From: Mytilus galloprovincialis
Lineage: Eukaryota; Mollusca; Bivalvia; Mytilida; Mytilidae
Length of the DNA: 64,000 nucleotides
Assembly (NCBI RefSeq): GCF_965363235.1
Contig: NC_134851.1
Span: 37,228,321-37,292,320 of the forward strand
Direction: 5' to 3'
This document shows positions 13,110-25,664 of the stretch, in pieces. A program made the position numbers and the translations under genes. Numbering within the stretch: position 1 is the first letter of the stretch; each line of letters starts with the position of its first letter. The notes below the pieces were generated by a model. The model was not told the origin of the DNA. It did no database searches and was given only the letters and a program-made list of their open reading frames with translations.

Positions 13110-15127
13110 TTTTATCTTTATACTAATATGTACAAGAGGTCTGTTTTTGTTACTTGATATTTGACAAGGTATATATTTTTGATAAGGAAAATATATGAAA
13201 AGGGTGGAGTAATTGATGTCTCAGCTGCTCACCCCTACAGATACAGTCAAGTCTGCCTTATATCTCGACTTACATCTATAGATTAAAAATGCGGGTGGGT
13301 TGGCAACAATACTTTACAACAAAAGAAATGATTTCAGGCTCCCAAATGTGGACTTTCCATTTCTATGTATCAAATTCCATCAGCGGATATATTTCTAGTC
13401 GTCGTAACCACAGGCTCGTTCTCCTGTTCCCCGAATGTGACCTACCGATCTAGATTTATCACCGGTTGTGTACTTACATGAGCAATACGACTGATGCCAG
13501 ATTGTAGCATGATCTATTAACCCTTCCGGGGCACCTGAGATCACCCCTGGTTTTTTTTTTTGGTAAGGTTTGTTTTGCTCAGTGTTAACATTTTTATGTC
13601 GTGTTTTTTATACTATAACTGTTGTTTGTCTTTGTCTTATTTTGCCATGGCTTAGTTGGTTTATTTTACACTTATGAGTTTTTATGTGTCTTTGGTAACC
13701 GTATTCCTCGCTTCTCCTTTACAAGGCATGGGTGTTTAAGGCTATGAATTGTCTATCATGCCTTTATATTAAGAACAATTTAAGAAGATACTTAAAATGA
13801 GAAAACAAATTTATGGCCTTTTATAGCAAGCATTACGGTATGATTTTTTTCATTCTTGAAGGCCGTTCGATGGTCCCTAAATACTTATATCCACTTCATT
13901 TTAACTGTTGTGGATAATTGTTTCATTTGTAATCATACCATATCTCCTTTTTGTATTATTATGGCTACTTATTATCTTAAAACGGATCTAGACCAGATGA
14001 TAGACAATCGCCGTCTGCTTTGTATGCATCACCGGGGGTTTAAATACGGAAGCGTATTAGCGCCACATAATTGATTTTTACATCAAATGACCATGAGGGC
14101 ATTCCGGTGTATTGTTGTCACAGTCATTTCTAACCACGTGACTTTCTTTTTTGACTGATAACCGAACGCAAAATAACATTCATTATTGCTTCATCAATAA
14201 ATATTCATAATTTTTTTTTTAACACAGATAAATGATATGAAAATGTTCTGTCGTGAAAATATATATAACTATATCAATAACAAATCAAGAATACCGAAAA
14301 TTTGTGTTAACGCATGCGGAAGAATATTTCAAGAAATTTTGCGGAAAAATATACTAGTCAACAAAAGAAACGATACACGATTTTTTTTTCAAATCAAAGA
14401 TGAAGATTTCCCTTTATAGGACCAATATTGAAGGTAGTAATATTTAATGGCCATGGAAATATAAGTTTAAATTTTTTTTTTTTTGCTTTCATGACGTCAT
14501 TTGACGGAATTTCATTTTTCTGACAAAATTTTCATAAAACGACAATTTAAAAACAGATGTTCGAACTAATGATTCCAACCTCTCATTTAAAGGTAAAGAC
14601 AATGTTTGCCATCAACTCGTTTTTTAAAAATCATACAGTTTCTTCGTTTATCTTTAAGGTAAAGTTCGACAGTTACAGTGTGTTGTTTTCTTATTGATTT
14701 GAGAAAAAATATTTTTGCATTTTTTAAGATTTAAAAAAACACGTTTTTACCAAAGATTAAAAAAAAAACATTATTTTAACTCATTTGTTAACATAACTTG
14801 AATAGCATATTGAATATTTTTAAACAAATATGAAAATTCATTTAGTACTAAGAAAATTGTATGTCGATTTTTTATCAAACGTTCCTCAAAAATAATTTGC
14901 ACCCTATGATCGTTTACACGGAATTTAGTTCCTTTCGGATAGGTTTTAATTTTCATTATCGTATGTGGATACATTGCAAATGAAGGCTTTTTAAAATGCC
15001 GCATCTAATTTTGTTTCATATTTAATACTTTTTGATAAATTTTATTCCAAAGTCGTGTATCGTTTCTTTTGTTGACTTGTATATGAATGCCTACTCAAAT
15101 CCAATCTATTTGAAAAATCCAACTAAT
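13110..15127. other. Intergenic
   Basis: Repeat pieces at 13,230-13,550 and 13,850-13,960 and the solo element end at 14,044. A second CRE-like TGACGTCA is at 14,492-14,499. No gene. Confidence 0.45.
14044..14068. repeat. Solo terminal repeat of the TTACGG element
   Basis: TACGGAAGCGTATTAGCGCC matches the end of the element at 17,882-19,237 but no partner end or palindrome array is nearby. A decayed end in opposite orientation is at about 16,458-16,513. Confidence 0.6.
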
Positions 15128-15360
15128 ACAGAAGAGTGTCCACCATGCACGTACTGCACTATTATTAAAATAGTAAAATTGAATTATATACAAATGGGAA
15201 AAAAATTATATATATACAAATATTGATATAATATAAAACAAACCAGAGTATACAAATTTGTATCACTACACTACAATTTAATAATTATTACGGTGAGGTT
15301 GAATACCCTGCCATTTATACATCATCCACGCACGAACTTGTCTCTCTCTATATATATGTA
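15128..15360 (+). repeat. Left part of a duplicated segment, interrupted copy
   Basis: GAAGAGTGTCCACCATGCAC through ATTACGGTGAGGTTGAAT and GCACGAACTTGT matches 20,774-21,040. The match resumes at about 16,180-16,265 (TGTGCTTGTGACCATCCAC), after the 808-bp element. Confidence 0.7.
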
Positions 15361-16168
15361 GGACTCTAAAGTGCGATGGGGACGCTAAAGTACGATGGTC
15401 ACGCTAAAGTGTGATGGTCTACGCTAAAGTCCGATGCCTCCTTACGCTAAAGTGCGATGGTCCGCCAAAGTATAGACGTACAAAACATAGTTGGATTATG
15501 ACGTTAATAGTCGTTTATACAAACCAAAAATGAACATACTGGAATATGAAATAAATAATGGAAGCGAACAGATGCAAACTTACGTTTACGTTTACATTAA
15601 AATATTGATTTTATTGAAGAGTATAACATCGGTAAAATAAAGGTTCACGTTTTCAAGCGTAAATCAGAAATTGTCCATTAAAACATCAGTGTGTACATTT
15701 TGGTTAAATATAACATGTATTAATACTCGCTACGAAAAAGGGGAAAAATAAATTTTCTTTATTCCGTCAAGTGCCAAATAGTTCATGCATGTTTAGGACG
15801 AGGGGCGTATTGGATGTAGCTTGTCGTTTACACAGACTATTAATGTAAACACATCCCCTTGCCAGTTGCAAATACAAAATTCGTCTTCTTAATTTAGAAA
15901 CAGTCACATAAGACTACCGGTAGTGTAAAAGCCTATCGCATTATATGTTATATCATAGCAGACTAGGTTTGCAAAAAGACTTGTTTTTAACATTAGTTCC
16001 CTTGAACCTTTCTCTTTTGTTCCATAGCACTTTAGCGTGCTATACCGTCGCGTTTTGGCAAACAAACAACCATCGTACTTTAGCGTGAGACACCATCGTA
16101 CTTTAGCGTAGACCATCGCACTTTAGCGTTACCATCGCACTTTAGAGTACCATCGCACTTTAGAGTCC
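15361..16168. mobile_element. 808-bp non-autonomous element with 19-bp perfect inverted ends and subterminal repeats
   Basis: Ends are GGACTCTAAAGTGCGATGG and its exact complement, flanked by TA on both sides, which fits a TA target duplication as in Tc1/mariner-like and some other families. Inside each end are several ACGCTAAAGTGCGATGGTC-like subterminal copies in inverted orientation. No transposase is encoded. A paralogous empty site at about 21,040-21,110 supports insertion. Confidence 0.8.
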
Positions 16169-16279
16169 TAACCTTAACCCTGTCAACCTCACTTTTTTTC
16201 TGAGACAAGACTTTTGTGCTTGTGACCATCCACGCGGTCATCCGATATTTACTACTTCATTACTTTGATTTTTCACATT

Positions 16280-16570
16280 GATATAAAAACAGAATATGTG
16301 ATATGATTGCCAATGAGAAAACCTATTGACACAGAAAGTAAAAGCTATAGGTCACCGTATGGCCTACAAAAATTTGCAAAGCCAATACCGCATAGTGGAC
16401 TATAAAAGGTTCTGAAAAGACAAATGTAAAACAATTCAAACGACCAAGGTAATAACGCAAACATAGGAAGAAATATAAAAAAAAATGTCCGCCGCTAATA
16501 TGCTTCGATATAAGCACACATTGAAATATAAATATAAAATAAAAAACGATGAGATGTGGTATGATTGCCA
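16280..16570 (-). repeat. Dispersed repeat with 'ATGATTGCCAATGA'
   Basis: Contains ATATGATTGCCAATGAGAA, CTATAGGTCACCGTATGGCC, TACCGCATAGTGGACTATAAAA and a second ATGATTGCCAATG. The same family is at 18,255-18,400, 25,925-26,230, 39,285-39,600, 40,375-40,730 and 57,935-58,270. Confidence 0.65.
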
Positions 16571-16848
16571 ATGCTGCATTTTGTAATTATAAATAGAGCT
16601 TTATTACAATTTGACGAAAGGTACGTACGCTTGACGAATCATACATTAGATTCGTTTTAAGGGATCCTTTATTTTGACATATTTATGAAATCTAAATCGA
16701 AGCGACATGGAACTTCGATGGTGTTTGCCTATTAAGGACAAATTTACGTGTACACTGCATGTAATGACGTGTTAAACTTGATTTTTCGTAAGCCAAAGGA
16801 ATTTCATGACGTACGAAAGGTAAAATAATAATACCACCAGGGGGAAGG

Positions 16849-16935
16849 TATGGTGGCCGGTTAAGGCCATTTCGTGTTTTCGCCCTTCATATTCTATAAG
16901 GCGAAAACGCGAAATGGCATTAACCGGTCACCATA
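16849..16935. repeat. Foldback palindrome, 87 bp
   Basis: TATGGTGGCCGGTTAA pairs with TTAACCGGTCACCATA. The inner arms GCCATTTCG and GTTTTCGCC also pair. Confidence 0.8.
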
Positions 16936-17881
16936 GGAAGGAGATTGATAACTCTACAAAATTTCTTAAATATAGGGTCATCAGGAGAAAAAAACAATAA
17001 ACAAAAGAATGGTCCACAATTATTAGATGATTAAAACAATTAAACGAGTAAAAATGTTCTGTTTAACTGAAGATAATAAATAGTATTATTAAAATCTGCG
17101 GAATACTAAGGCAACGACCATTAACTTTGAAATGTGTGGGGGTTGGGGGGGGGGGGGGTGCTTAAAATTAGTTCGGTTCACTGTTGTTTTCTACGATCGC
17201 AAGAGTCTGATTTTTTTTTTAAATATATTTAGTTCTAACTACTTTAAACATTGCAGCATCCTTGTCTTGCAATTCACTATGATCCGTGTTGACAATTTGA
17301 TGATGGCATACTCATTAAAAATAAAAATAACTTGTGAATCTTGTCGTTAAATTTAGAATATCATACTTAATAAATTTCATTAAAATGTTAAATTTGAACA
17401 CAATTCCCGCGCAAATGTGTGTAATCGTGGGAAACAATAGTAACGTATCGGAAATAAGTTTGTTTGGATATCAAAAGCGTGTTTTATGTTTTAAGGATGT
17501 GGTCAACAGAGTTTAGCAAAACATATAGTCTTGTCTGAGCACGCATTTATTTCACGGTCAAGAATAACACGTTGTCTGAAAATTCTTTTTTAATCTTAAA
17601 CTGTTCAGGTAAAATAATACATCCATGTTACTGTACTATGTGATACAAAACCAGATTTAGTTTATTAATTGAAATGAGTTTATTTTGGATCAAAACATGT
17701 TTGTTTTTTTTTCACACAAAGTTAATAAATAAATTTAATTTTACCATATGGTAATTGATATAATCTAGAATGACAAAAAAGTTAATAAAAGTAAAGTAGA
17801 GAAAAAATTTGAATAATTAAATGAATAAATAAATTCCTGAATAATTGAATAAATAAATAAAAGAAAAAATATGACAATAAA

Positions 17882-19237
17882 TTACGGAAGCGTATTAACG
17901 CCACACATTTTTTTTTATTTTTCTTCCTATCTTTGCGTTAAATGCAAAGGTTTGCGTTATATCGCAAAGGTTTGCGTTATAACGCAAATCTTTGCGTATC
18001 CTTTGCGTTTGACGCAAAGGTTTGCGTTATAACGCATTTAGGATACGCAAACCTTTGGGATATAACGCAAACCTTTGCGTAATAACGCAAACATTTGTTT
18101 TATCTTATTTCTTATTTAAGATTCAAAGGAAACAGTAGTTATTAATGGAGGAGGCTGTATATATTAAAATCAATCACCTTTGTAGTCATTGCATGGTAAA
18201 ATGCTTGAATAATTAGATCATATCATTGACTAATAATGCGCAGAATAATATAAGAAGATGTGATATGAGTGCCAATAAGAAAACTCTCCATCTGAGTCAC
18301 TATTCGTAAAAGTAAACCATCATAGGCCAAAGGACGGTCTTCAACACGGAGCATTGGCTCACACTGAACAACAAACTACAAAGGCCCCCAAAAACGATAT
18401 TCATGTTACTACTAGTATATATATTACAAAGAAAATTGAGTAAATTGAGGTTAAGAAAAAAAATCAACCCTGCTAATATAGCTATAACCGAATATAAATA
18501 TACTTCCAAAGTAAGACCTCGTTTGAGAACTGTGTAAAGTAGGTTAGATGCAAACAAGCTACCCTTTGGCAATAAATGTATAGAATGGAGATGTTTTATT
18601 AATAAAATTATGTTCTCTCTATTCACATACCCAAGCATCTTAAAAATACTTCATTATATTGAAATGAAAATTCAAGGACTTTCTATCAAAGAATCTTGAT
18701 CATATTCTGAGATTTAAAAAAATGTTTCCTTATTAATAATTCATTTTAAAGCAGAAAGATCATTCTGTCTATTTGACTCGGAGGTTTCACAATTGTATGA
18801 CATTATTTTTGATCTTTCAATTTAAATATGACTATATACTAAACTATATCTATTTTCTTGTTAAATTATATACTTTTCTGATGCACAAATCAGTCTTAAT
18901 TTATGTATAATTGCACTTCAAGTATTCCATTATTCCTATGCATATTTATTATAATGATTTGGCCTTGTATGTATGTTTCTTTTTTTTATCTACTAGTAAA
19001 TCACATTCGAAATGAATGACAGACAAACATATATACAAAACTTCAAGTCAAGACATCAAGATATTTGCGTTATATCGCAAAGGTTTGCGTTATAACGCAA
19101 AGGTTTGCGTTATAACTCAAAGGTTTGCGTTTAACGCAAAAGTACAGGTTTGCGTTATAATGCAAAGGTTTGCGTTATAACGCAAACATAGGAAGAAAAA
19201 TTTAAAAAAAATGTGTGGCGCTAATACGCTTCCGTAA
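17882..19237. mobile_element. 1,356-bp transposon-like element with TTTGCGTTATAACGCAAA palindrome arrays
   Basis: Inverted ends TTACGGAAGCGTATTA(A/G)CGCC, about 45-55 bp long, run into ATTTTTCTTCCTA. TAAA flanks both ends (17,878-17,881 and 19,238-19,241), a candidate target duplication. Just inside each end lie repeated TTTGCGTTATAACGCAAA palindromes (about 17,930-18,110 and 19,065-19,190). The interior holds no transposase and includes an insertion of the ATGAGTGCCAATAAG dispersed repeat (about 18,255-18,400). Confidence 0.78.
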
Positions 19238-19241
19238 TAAA

Positions 19242-20773
19242 TACAATAAAAGAATATCAAAATGATTTTTTTTTCAGAAAACCAAAAATAAACCAAAAAT
19301 AAAAAGTATATACGTAAAAATAAATAATTAATAAACACGGAGCCACCAAAGGTAGGAATAGGAGGAAAGCTATGCCAAGCAAACAACAGTGAGCGGCAGC
19401 AACGGTTGTACTGGTACACTAGCAGCCAAGTAAAGAGCGGATAATTTTGATATGCCAAATTGTGTATGTGAATTTAGTTGCCAAATATTTGTGTAAACCG
19501 AAATATGCCTAAATTTGTGTATGTGGATTTTGCAAAAATAATTAGAAAAATGTTTTGTATGATTAAGAAAAAGAGAAGTAATAAAATAAATAAAAAACTT
19601 AAGGGTGTATGTATAATTTTGACTGCTTTGTGCTAGTCTACCGTAGTTGCAGGACTTTATTGTGCTAGTATACTGGAACGCTATCCGCAAGAAGACAACG
19701 TTCCACGCTAATTATAGCTGGGCTAGTACAAACCAGATCTTGCGAAGTACCATTTTTACAGAGGATGACCTTGAGGTCACTCCGATGTATTGTTATCGCT
19801 TAAATTTCCGTCATTCATAAATAATAGTCAAATTAGTTTTGGGTTTTCAACAACAGTGAAAAAAGTGCATTTTCATACCTGCGATTTCTGTTCTCCGGTT
19901 GTACGATGTTTCAACAAAATATGGAATCATTTCAGTTGTTGATTTAGTGGTGAAAATTTGACTGAATTATATCTTAATAAATACGATTTTATATGTTTAA
20001 TTGGTGTTTCAGAAAGAGGTCAGGTGCTCTTGTTCATTCATAAAATATCGTTCATTCATAAATTTATCGTAAAATAAAAATCACAGGTTATACGTGTAGT
20101 GTAAATGACCACCTGTAATCTAAAAATAGCGGTCTCACTAATAACGACAAGAAGAATTTTAGCGACAAGAAGCGTCAAGAACGGACAAGAAGAATAAATT
20201 AAGCGACAAGAAGACTATTTAGCGACATGAAAACTTCTCGTATCGCATGAGGATGACACATATCAAATGAACAATTATGTGTGGGACTTAGTTTTAAGAA
20301 ATCATGTCAAAGTAACACTATGAAAATATTTTTAGTAAGCTGAAATATATATTTATTTTTTACATGTTTATGTCTTGTAAGTTATTTTATTTCTGTCCCA
20401 TTTTTCACCATTAGCGTCTCGAAAGGTGAAATGTTTTAACTGAATGGTTAATTTAAATTAATTATGAAAATTGTTAAAATTAAATAAATAAAAGTAATTC
20501 TTGCCCAGTTACAAACACTACCAGGGGATAATCCATAATTACCCCCAACTTTAGCCTGGTAAACTTGTTGTCTCCTTGTGAAATATAAAACATATTAACA
20601 ATGATTTCCTGCTTAAGTCTTTTATTGATATAAAGTCAAAACCTTCTTGCTTTTCACTAGAAAACCATGTCCTGTCAGGTTTAACTCTTATATATGTAGA
20701 TGAAAAATAAAAGTCCCCAAAACATTAACATGGCAGCAATTGCTTTTACAGCCTTTAAGGCTTTGATTTTTTT
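19242..20773. other. Intergenic
   Basis: No gene supported. Minus-strand ORFs of about 110 codons near 19,117-19,690 overlap the palindrome array of the upstream element and show no family resemblance. Confidence 0.45.
20138..20240 (+). repeat. Short tandem array of AGCGACAAGAAGA-like units
   Basis: Four to five degenerate 13-25 bp units. Could be subterminal repeats of an unrecognised element; no partner was found. Confidence 0.5.
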
Positions 20774-21172
20774 ACAGAAGAGTGTCCACCATGCACTTGC
20801 ACTGCACTATAATAATAGTAGAATAGAAGTATCATATACAAATAGATGAAAATTAGATATACATGCAATCGTAATATTAATAATATATATAACAACAAAC
20901 CAGTGTATTCTCTACGACTATTATTATGTAAGTATAATAGTCCAAGGTATACTGATTTCTTGCACTACAATATAATAGTTATTACGGTGAGGTTGAATTT
21001 CCTGTCATTTATTCATCATCCAAGCACGAACTTGTATCAGAAAAAAATATCTCTGTAAATTAACCCAAGTTTCAGGTATAGAGATGTCATCTGTTTCTGT
21101 GACATGTGCTTTTGACCATCCACAAGAACCTGCGGTCATCCGATGTTCAGTACTTCAGTACTTTGATTTAAG
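20774..21172 (+). repeat. Uninterrupted copy of the duplicated segment (empty site)
   Basis: Matches 15,128-15,360 plus about 16,180-16,270. It lacks the GGACTC element, having GTAAATTAACCC where the other copy carries the insert. Confidence 0.7.
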
Positions 21173-21474
21173 TCTTAAATTTGACTTGCGGCTTAATGAT
21201 AGGAAAAATTTATATAAGGACCAAAAATTAAACCATTTTGATAGACACCTTACCTTTTTTCTTATGATTTCCTTCCTATTAACAACGGATATTTTCTCAA
21301 TTTGCCTTTAAATTGAAATTGATCGCTTGTTATAGTTAAGTTTTTGTGTTTTGGTCTGTATTTCATATACTGTATACAATAGGTCAACTAGATTTGTTGT
21401 ATGGAAGGATTGTAAGCTCTACATATCTGCCTGGCATGGTTTATCTGACCTTGACCTCATTTTCATGGTTCATT

Positions 21475-21602
21475 GGCGGATCCAGGGGAGGGGGTTCCGG
21501 GGTTGGCCTACCAATCACGGTATTTGAATGGAGACATAAAGTTTGACCCCCCTTTTTTTCCTGGGTTGGGACCCCCTTTTAAAATGGCTGGATCCGCCCC
21601 TG
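21475..21602. mobile_element. Foldback MITE with GGCGGATCCAG ends and intact target duplication
   Basis: Ends GGCGGATCCAG and CTGGATCCGCC. The direct repeat TGGTTCATTGG occurs immediately at each side (from 21,466 and from 21,603), a 9-11 bp target duplication, which suggests a fairly recent insertion. The length is compatible with Mutator- or hAT-like TSDs, but the family is unknown. Confidence 0.75.
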
Positions 21603-21689
21603 TGGTTCATTGGTCAATGTTTAGTTTTCTTGGTTAAGTCTGTTTCTTAGAAACAATAAGCAATAGGTCAACTATATTTCAATTTCTCT

Positions 21690-22320
21690 TCAGTGATTCT
21701 CAGGAGGCCCAAATGAAATTGAAAATCCAAAGCTTATTGAAAGGATGAAGAGCTATAAACCAAAAAGAACAAAAAAGTATGCCAAAGCCGGCAAGGAATC
21801 AGAGCTTTGCATGAGGGGGATAGATTCCTTAATTTCAAATAAGCAAATTTTAATAAAACAAAATCTGTATTTTCATGCCAGTATCGAAGTATTGGCTGCG
21901 GGGACAGTGATACCCTCGGGGACTATCAGTCCACCAGCAGAGGCATCAGACCAATGGTTGTAATAAAATAAACGGTACCAATTTGTCTGCACTAATCAAT
22001 GTCTCTTCAGTGATGCTCGAGGCCAAAATAATTGAAAATCCAAAGCTTATTAAAAAACCTATAAACCAAAAAGGACAAGAAGAAAGACAAAGTCAGGCAA
22101 GGAATCAGAGCTTTGCACGAGGGAGATACGTACATTCCTTAATTTCAAATTATTTCAAACATTACGTATATTCCTTAATTTCAAATTATTTCAAAAATTT
22201 TGTAACAGCTTATTTTAAATAAAAACACAAAATCCGTATTTTCATGCCTGTACCGAAGTATTGGCTATTGGGATAGTGATACCCTCGGGGACTATCAGTC
22301 CACCAGCAAAGGCATCACCC
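21690..22320 (+). repeat. Tandem duplication, two units of about 300 bp
   Basis: Both units contain TTGAAAATCCAAAGCTTATT, GGCAAGGAATCAGAGCTTTG, TTCCTTAATTTCAAAT and GTGATACCCTCGGGGACTAT. The ends match the 'CTCGGGGA...CCACCAGCA' part of the 364-bp family found in intron 21. Confidence 0.8.
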
Positions 22321-23329
22321 AGTGAAAAATCTTTAAGGGAACAACCATTTAACAATTTAATTCATTTTTTCAACGCTATCAATCAAATTATTCAACTATA
22401 AGGTATGGGGGAAATTAGGATTCAACATAATATACATTTTTGTTCTCTGGTAACTTTTTTTTTATCAGCTCGGGAATCAGAATATTATTTTATAAAAAAA
22501 CAAAATAACCCCCCCCCCCCCCCCCCCCTTCATTCGTTCGCTTAGTAAAGTAAAATTCTCGAAAAAAAGTCAATTTCATTTTCCAGGTGACCTGTTGTCC
22601 TATTTGTAATTACTGTGTTAAAATACGTGAGAGAAACTTCGCGCCTTTATTATTAGTGCCTTTACCCTTTATTTGTGATTTACTACACATTTTAGATTTT
22701 AAATGTTATCCATCTGCTGTAAGTATTAACCGAATTTCTTTCTGTATCAGAGGGGGTTGTCAGAATGTTCTGACCTCATAAATTATACATTTCTTGAGAC
22801 ATCGACCTTGTCATTTCTCCATCACTTGCATGATTGTACAGAATTCAAGAATTATATCAATATTACAATAAAGTATTTTCTAATGGATTGAAAAAAAAAA
22901 AAAAAAAAATTCATGCAAATGCAAATGATCATGGTATATTAATTATATATCATATTATACAATTTTAAATAATTTATAAACGTAGAATATTTGTTTGTCT
23001 ATGTGCTTAATATACATGTACTATAATATTATGTTGTTTTAGTTTCCTTGAAAATATTTTTTCAAACTAACTTCTCTTGTATAACTAACAATTTACCAAT
23101 TTATAGTTCTTTCGTCTTTGTAGACTTGCTACAATTCCCTTTCTTTTATTTCATTCTTATTAACTTATATATGTTTACTGAGAAAACTGGTAGTATACTG
23201 ATTGCCCTTGGAGAAAGATGTCAGTATAATGGTAATCTCTTAGTTATAGCATAAAATAGAGGCAAAATTGAAAAAAATAAAAAATAAGTAAACAAGACAT
23301 GTAGCAAGTCTACTAATATATATGTTAGC
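22321..23329. other. Intergenic
   Basis: Poly-C and poly-A tracts near 22,510 and 22,890. Nothing else recognised. Confidence 0.45.
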
Positions 23330-23470
23330 AGTGGCGGATCTAGAACTTTTCCTAAAAGGGGGCCCGCTGACTGACCTAAAAAAAGGGGGGCCGCTCCAGT
23401 CATGCTTGAATGATTCCCTATATAATCAACCAAATTTTTCCCACGAAAGGGCCCCCCCTTGGAGCCGCCT
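23330..23470. repeat. GGCGGATCTAG foldback-family copy
   Basis: GTGGCGGATCTAGAAC with G-rich tracts, ending GGGCCCCCCCTTGGAGCCGC. A diverged relative of the element at 21,475. Confidence 0.6.
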
Positions 23471-23730
23471 ATAATTAGAGTAGAAAATTGAGGTCATTTA
23501 CGAATCTTTTCTCACAAGCTATCAACGTGACAGGTTAATGAGGTTAGATAAACCAGTTCACATGATTATCTCATGAAATATGATGTTTACGTTTGTTGAG
23601 GAACAAACTTAGGACAAACCTATGAATTTTGTTGATATTCAAGACATTTTTGTAATCAAATCTTAGGCATTGGTTAACAGGTTTATGAGGTTAAAACCAA
23701 TTTCATCATTTTGATAAACACTTGATCTTT

Positions 23731-24200
23731 ATACCCCCGCTTTGAAAAAAAGGGGTATACTGTTTTACCTCTGTCTGTCCTTCCGTCAGTCCGTCAGTCC
23801 ATCAGTCCATCAGTCCGTCAATCTGTCAGTCAGTCCGTCCGTCCCATGAATATTTTTCGTCACATTTTTCTCAGGAACTACACTACCAGGATTTCTGAAA
23901 TTTGGTTTCAGGCTTGATATAAGTCAGCTATACTGTGTGATGCGTTTTCAGATTCATCACTTGACAACTTCCTGTTTACCGACCACTTGTATGATTTTAC
24001 ACATGATAGCCAAGTTGAAAATTTTCGTCACATTTTTCTCAGGAACTACAATACAAGGATTTCTGAAATTTGGTTTCAGGGTTTATATAAGTCAGCTATA
24101 CCGTTTGATGCGTTTTCAGATTCATCACTTAACAACTTCCTGTTTACCGAACACTTGCATATTTTTACACTATTAATATTATCCACTTGCGGCGGGGGTA
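23731..24200. repeat. Repeat with TACCCCCGC inverted ends and a 168-bp internal tandem
   Basis: ATACCCCCGC at the left and GCGGGGGTAT at the right. Inside, TTCGTCACATTTTTCTCAGG recurs at 23,856 and 24,024, each followed by GATGCGTTTTCAGATTCATC. GTCCGTCAGTCC microsatellite-like tracts lie near 23,790. Confidence 0.7.
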
Positions 24201-24699
24201 TCATCAGTGAGCAGTAGCTCGCAGTTTCACTTGTTCATTTTAATTTGAGCAATTATGAATTATGTAGGTTAAAACAATAAAAGAATATAAGGACACTATT
24301 GATTTTGCCGCGATATACAAATTAGTTCAGTATTTGATTCATAGGAAAGATTTAGCATTTATTTTCGTTTATTATTTTAATTAATAAGGGAACAACCATT
24401 GAACTTTAAAAAAGGGGGGGTTATAGTCCCCTTCCGACGAAGTCGAAGGTGACTTTATGCTTTTTTTCTAGAAAAATATTCTTCTCCCCAATATGCTAAA
24501 AAAAAATAATCAGGCCAAGCAGATGATCAAAATAATATATATTGAATCCAGATTTACGTCATACCTTATAGTGTTCAATATTAAAAAAAATAATTTAGTG
24601 ATAGCGCTGAAAAAGTTAAAAAAAAAAAAAAAAAAAACAAAGGTTCGCGTTTGGCGAAAAAAAATCAAACCAAAAAACATACCCCCCTTTTTTTAGCTC

Positions 24700-25500
24700 A
24701 CTTGACCCGAAGGGTTTTCTTATCCCATGGCGTCCGTCGTTATGCGTCGTCGTCGTTATTTTTTTTTATTTTGAACTTCTTCTAGAGAATCACTGAATAG
24801 AATGAAACCAAACATGACAGGAATGTTCCTAATGAGGTGCTGACTAAGTGTTGTTACGTTGTAGCCGATCCATCTTCCAAAATGACCGCCAGCGGGGGAC
24901 GTAGTTTAACACAGGACCCTATGTATAATACATACAAATGTCTTCTTTTAGAGCACCACTGAATGGATTGAAAGCAGACATGGCATGAATATTCCTTATG
25001 AGGTGTTGACTAAATATTGTTACTTTGTAGCCGATCTATCATCCGAAATGGCCGCCACCGGGGGACTTATTCAACATAGGACCCTACGGGAAAAACATAA
25101 AAATGTCTTCTTTTAAAGAAACAATGAATGAAATGAAATCAAACATGACATGAATGTTCCTTATGATGTGCTGACCAAGTGTAGTAACTTTGAAGCCGAT
25201 TCATCATCCAAGATGGCCGCCAGTGAGGACATCATTTAACATAGGACAATTTGAAAATACATACACATGTCTTCTTTTAAAAAAACACTGAATGGAATGA
25301 AACCAAAGTTGTTACTTTGAAGCCGATCAATCATCCAAGACGGTCACATGAGAGAGACATAGTTTAATATGGGACCCTTTGGGAAATACATATGAATATA
25401 CTCTTTTAGAGAACTACTAAATGGAATAACATAAAACATGACATGAATGTTCCTTATGAGGTGCTGACCTAGTGTTGCAACTGTGTAGGCAAATATGGCG
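24700..25500 (+). repeat. Tandem array, about five units of about 165 bp
   Basis: Starts at AGCTCACTTGACCCGAAGGG. Units share TGTCTTCTTTTAGA, CACTGAATGGAATGAAA, GAATGTTCCTTATGAGGTG and CCGATCCATCATCCAA(A/G)ATGG. Non-coding in this reading. Confidence 0.75.
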
Positions 25501-25664
25501 TCGTTCAGTCTATATGACAGTTAAAGTATGACTATTTGATATTTCAGGAGAGGGATTTTGATTGATTGGTGTTTAACGTTAGTTTTCAAACTGTTGAGCT
25601 ATTCCGTGGTGGTCAGTTTATATTTATAGATGGAGGATTGGGAAAGGAAAAGGGCATTATTATT

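Noticed and set aside
18300..19690. Minus-strand ORFs of 106-113 codons
   Set aside because: They overlap a transposon-like element and dispersed repeats and show no protein family features.
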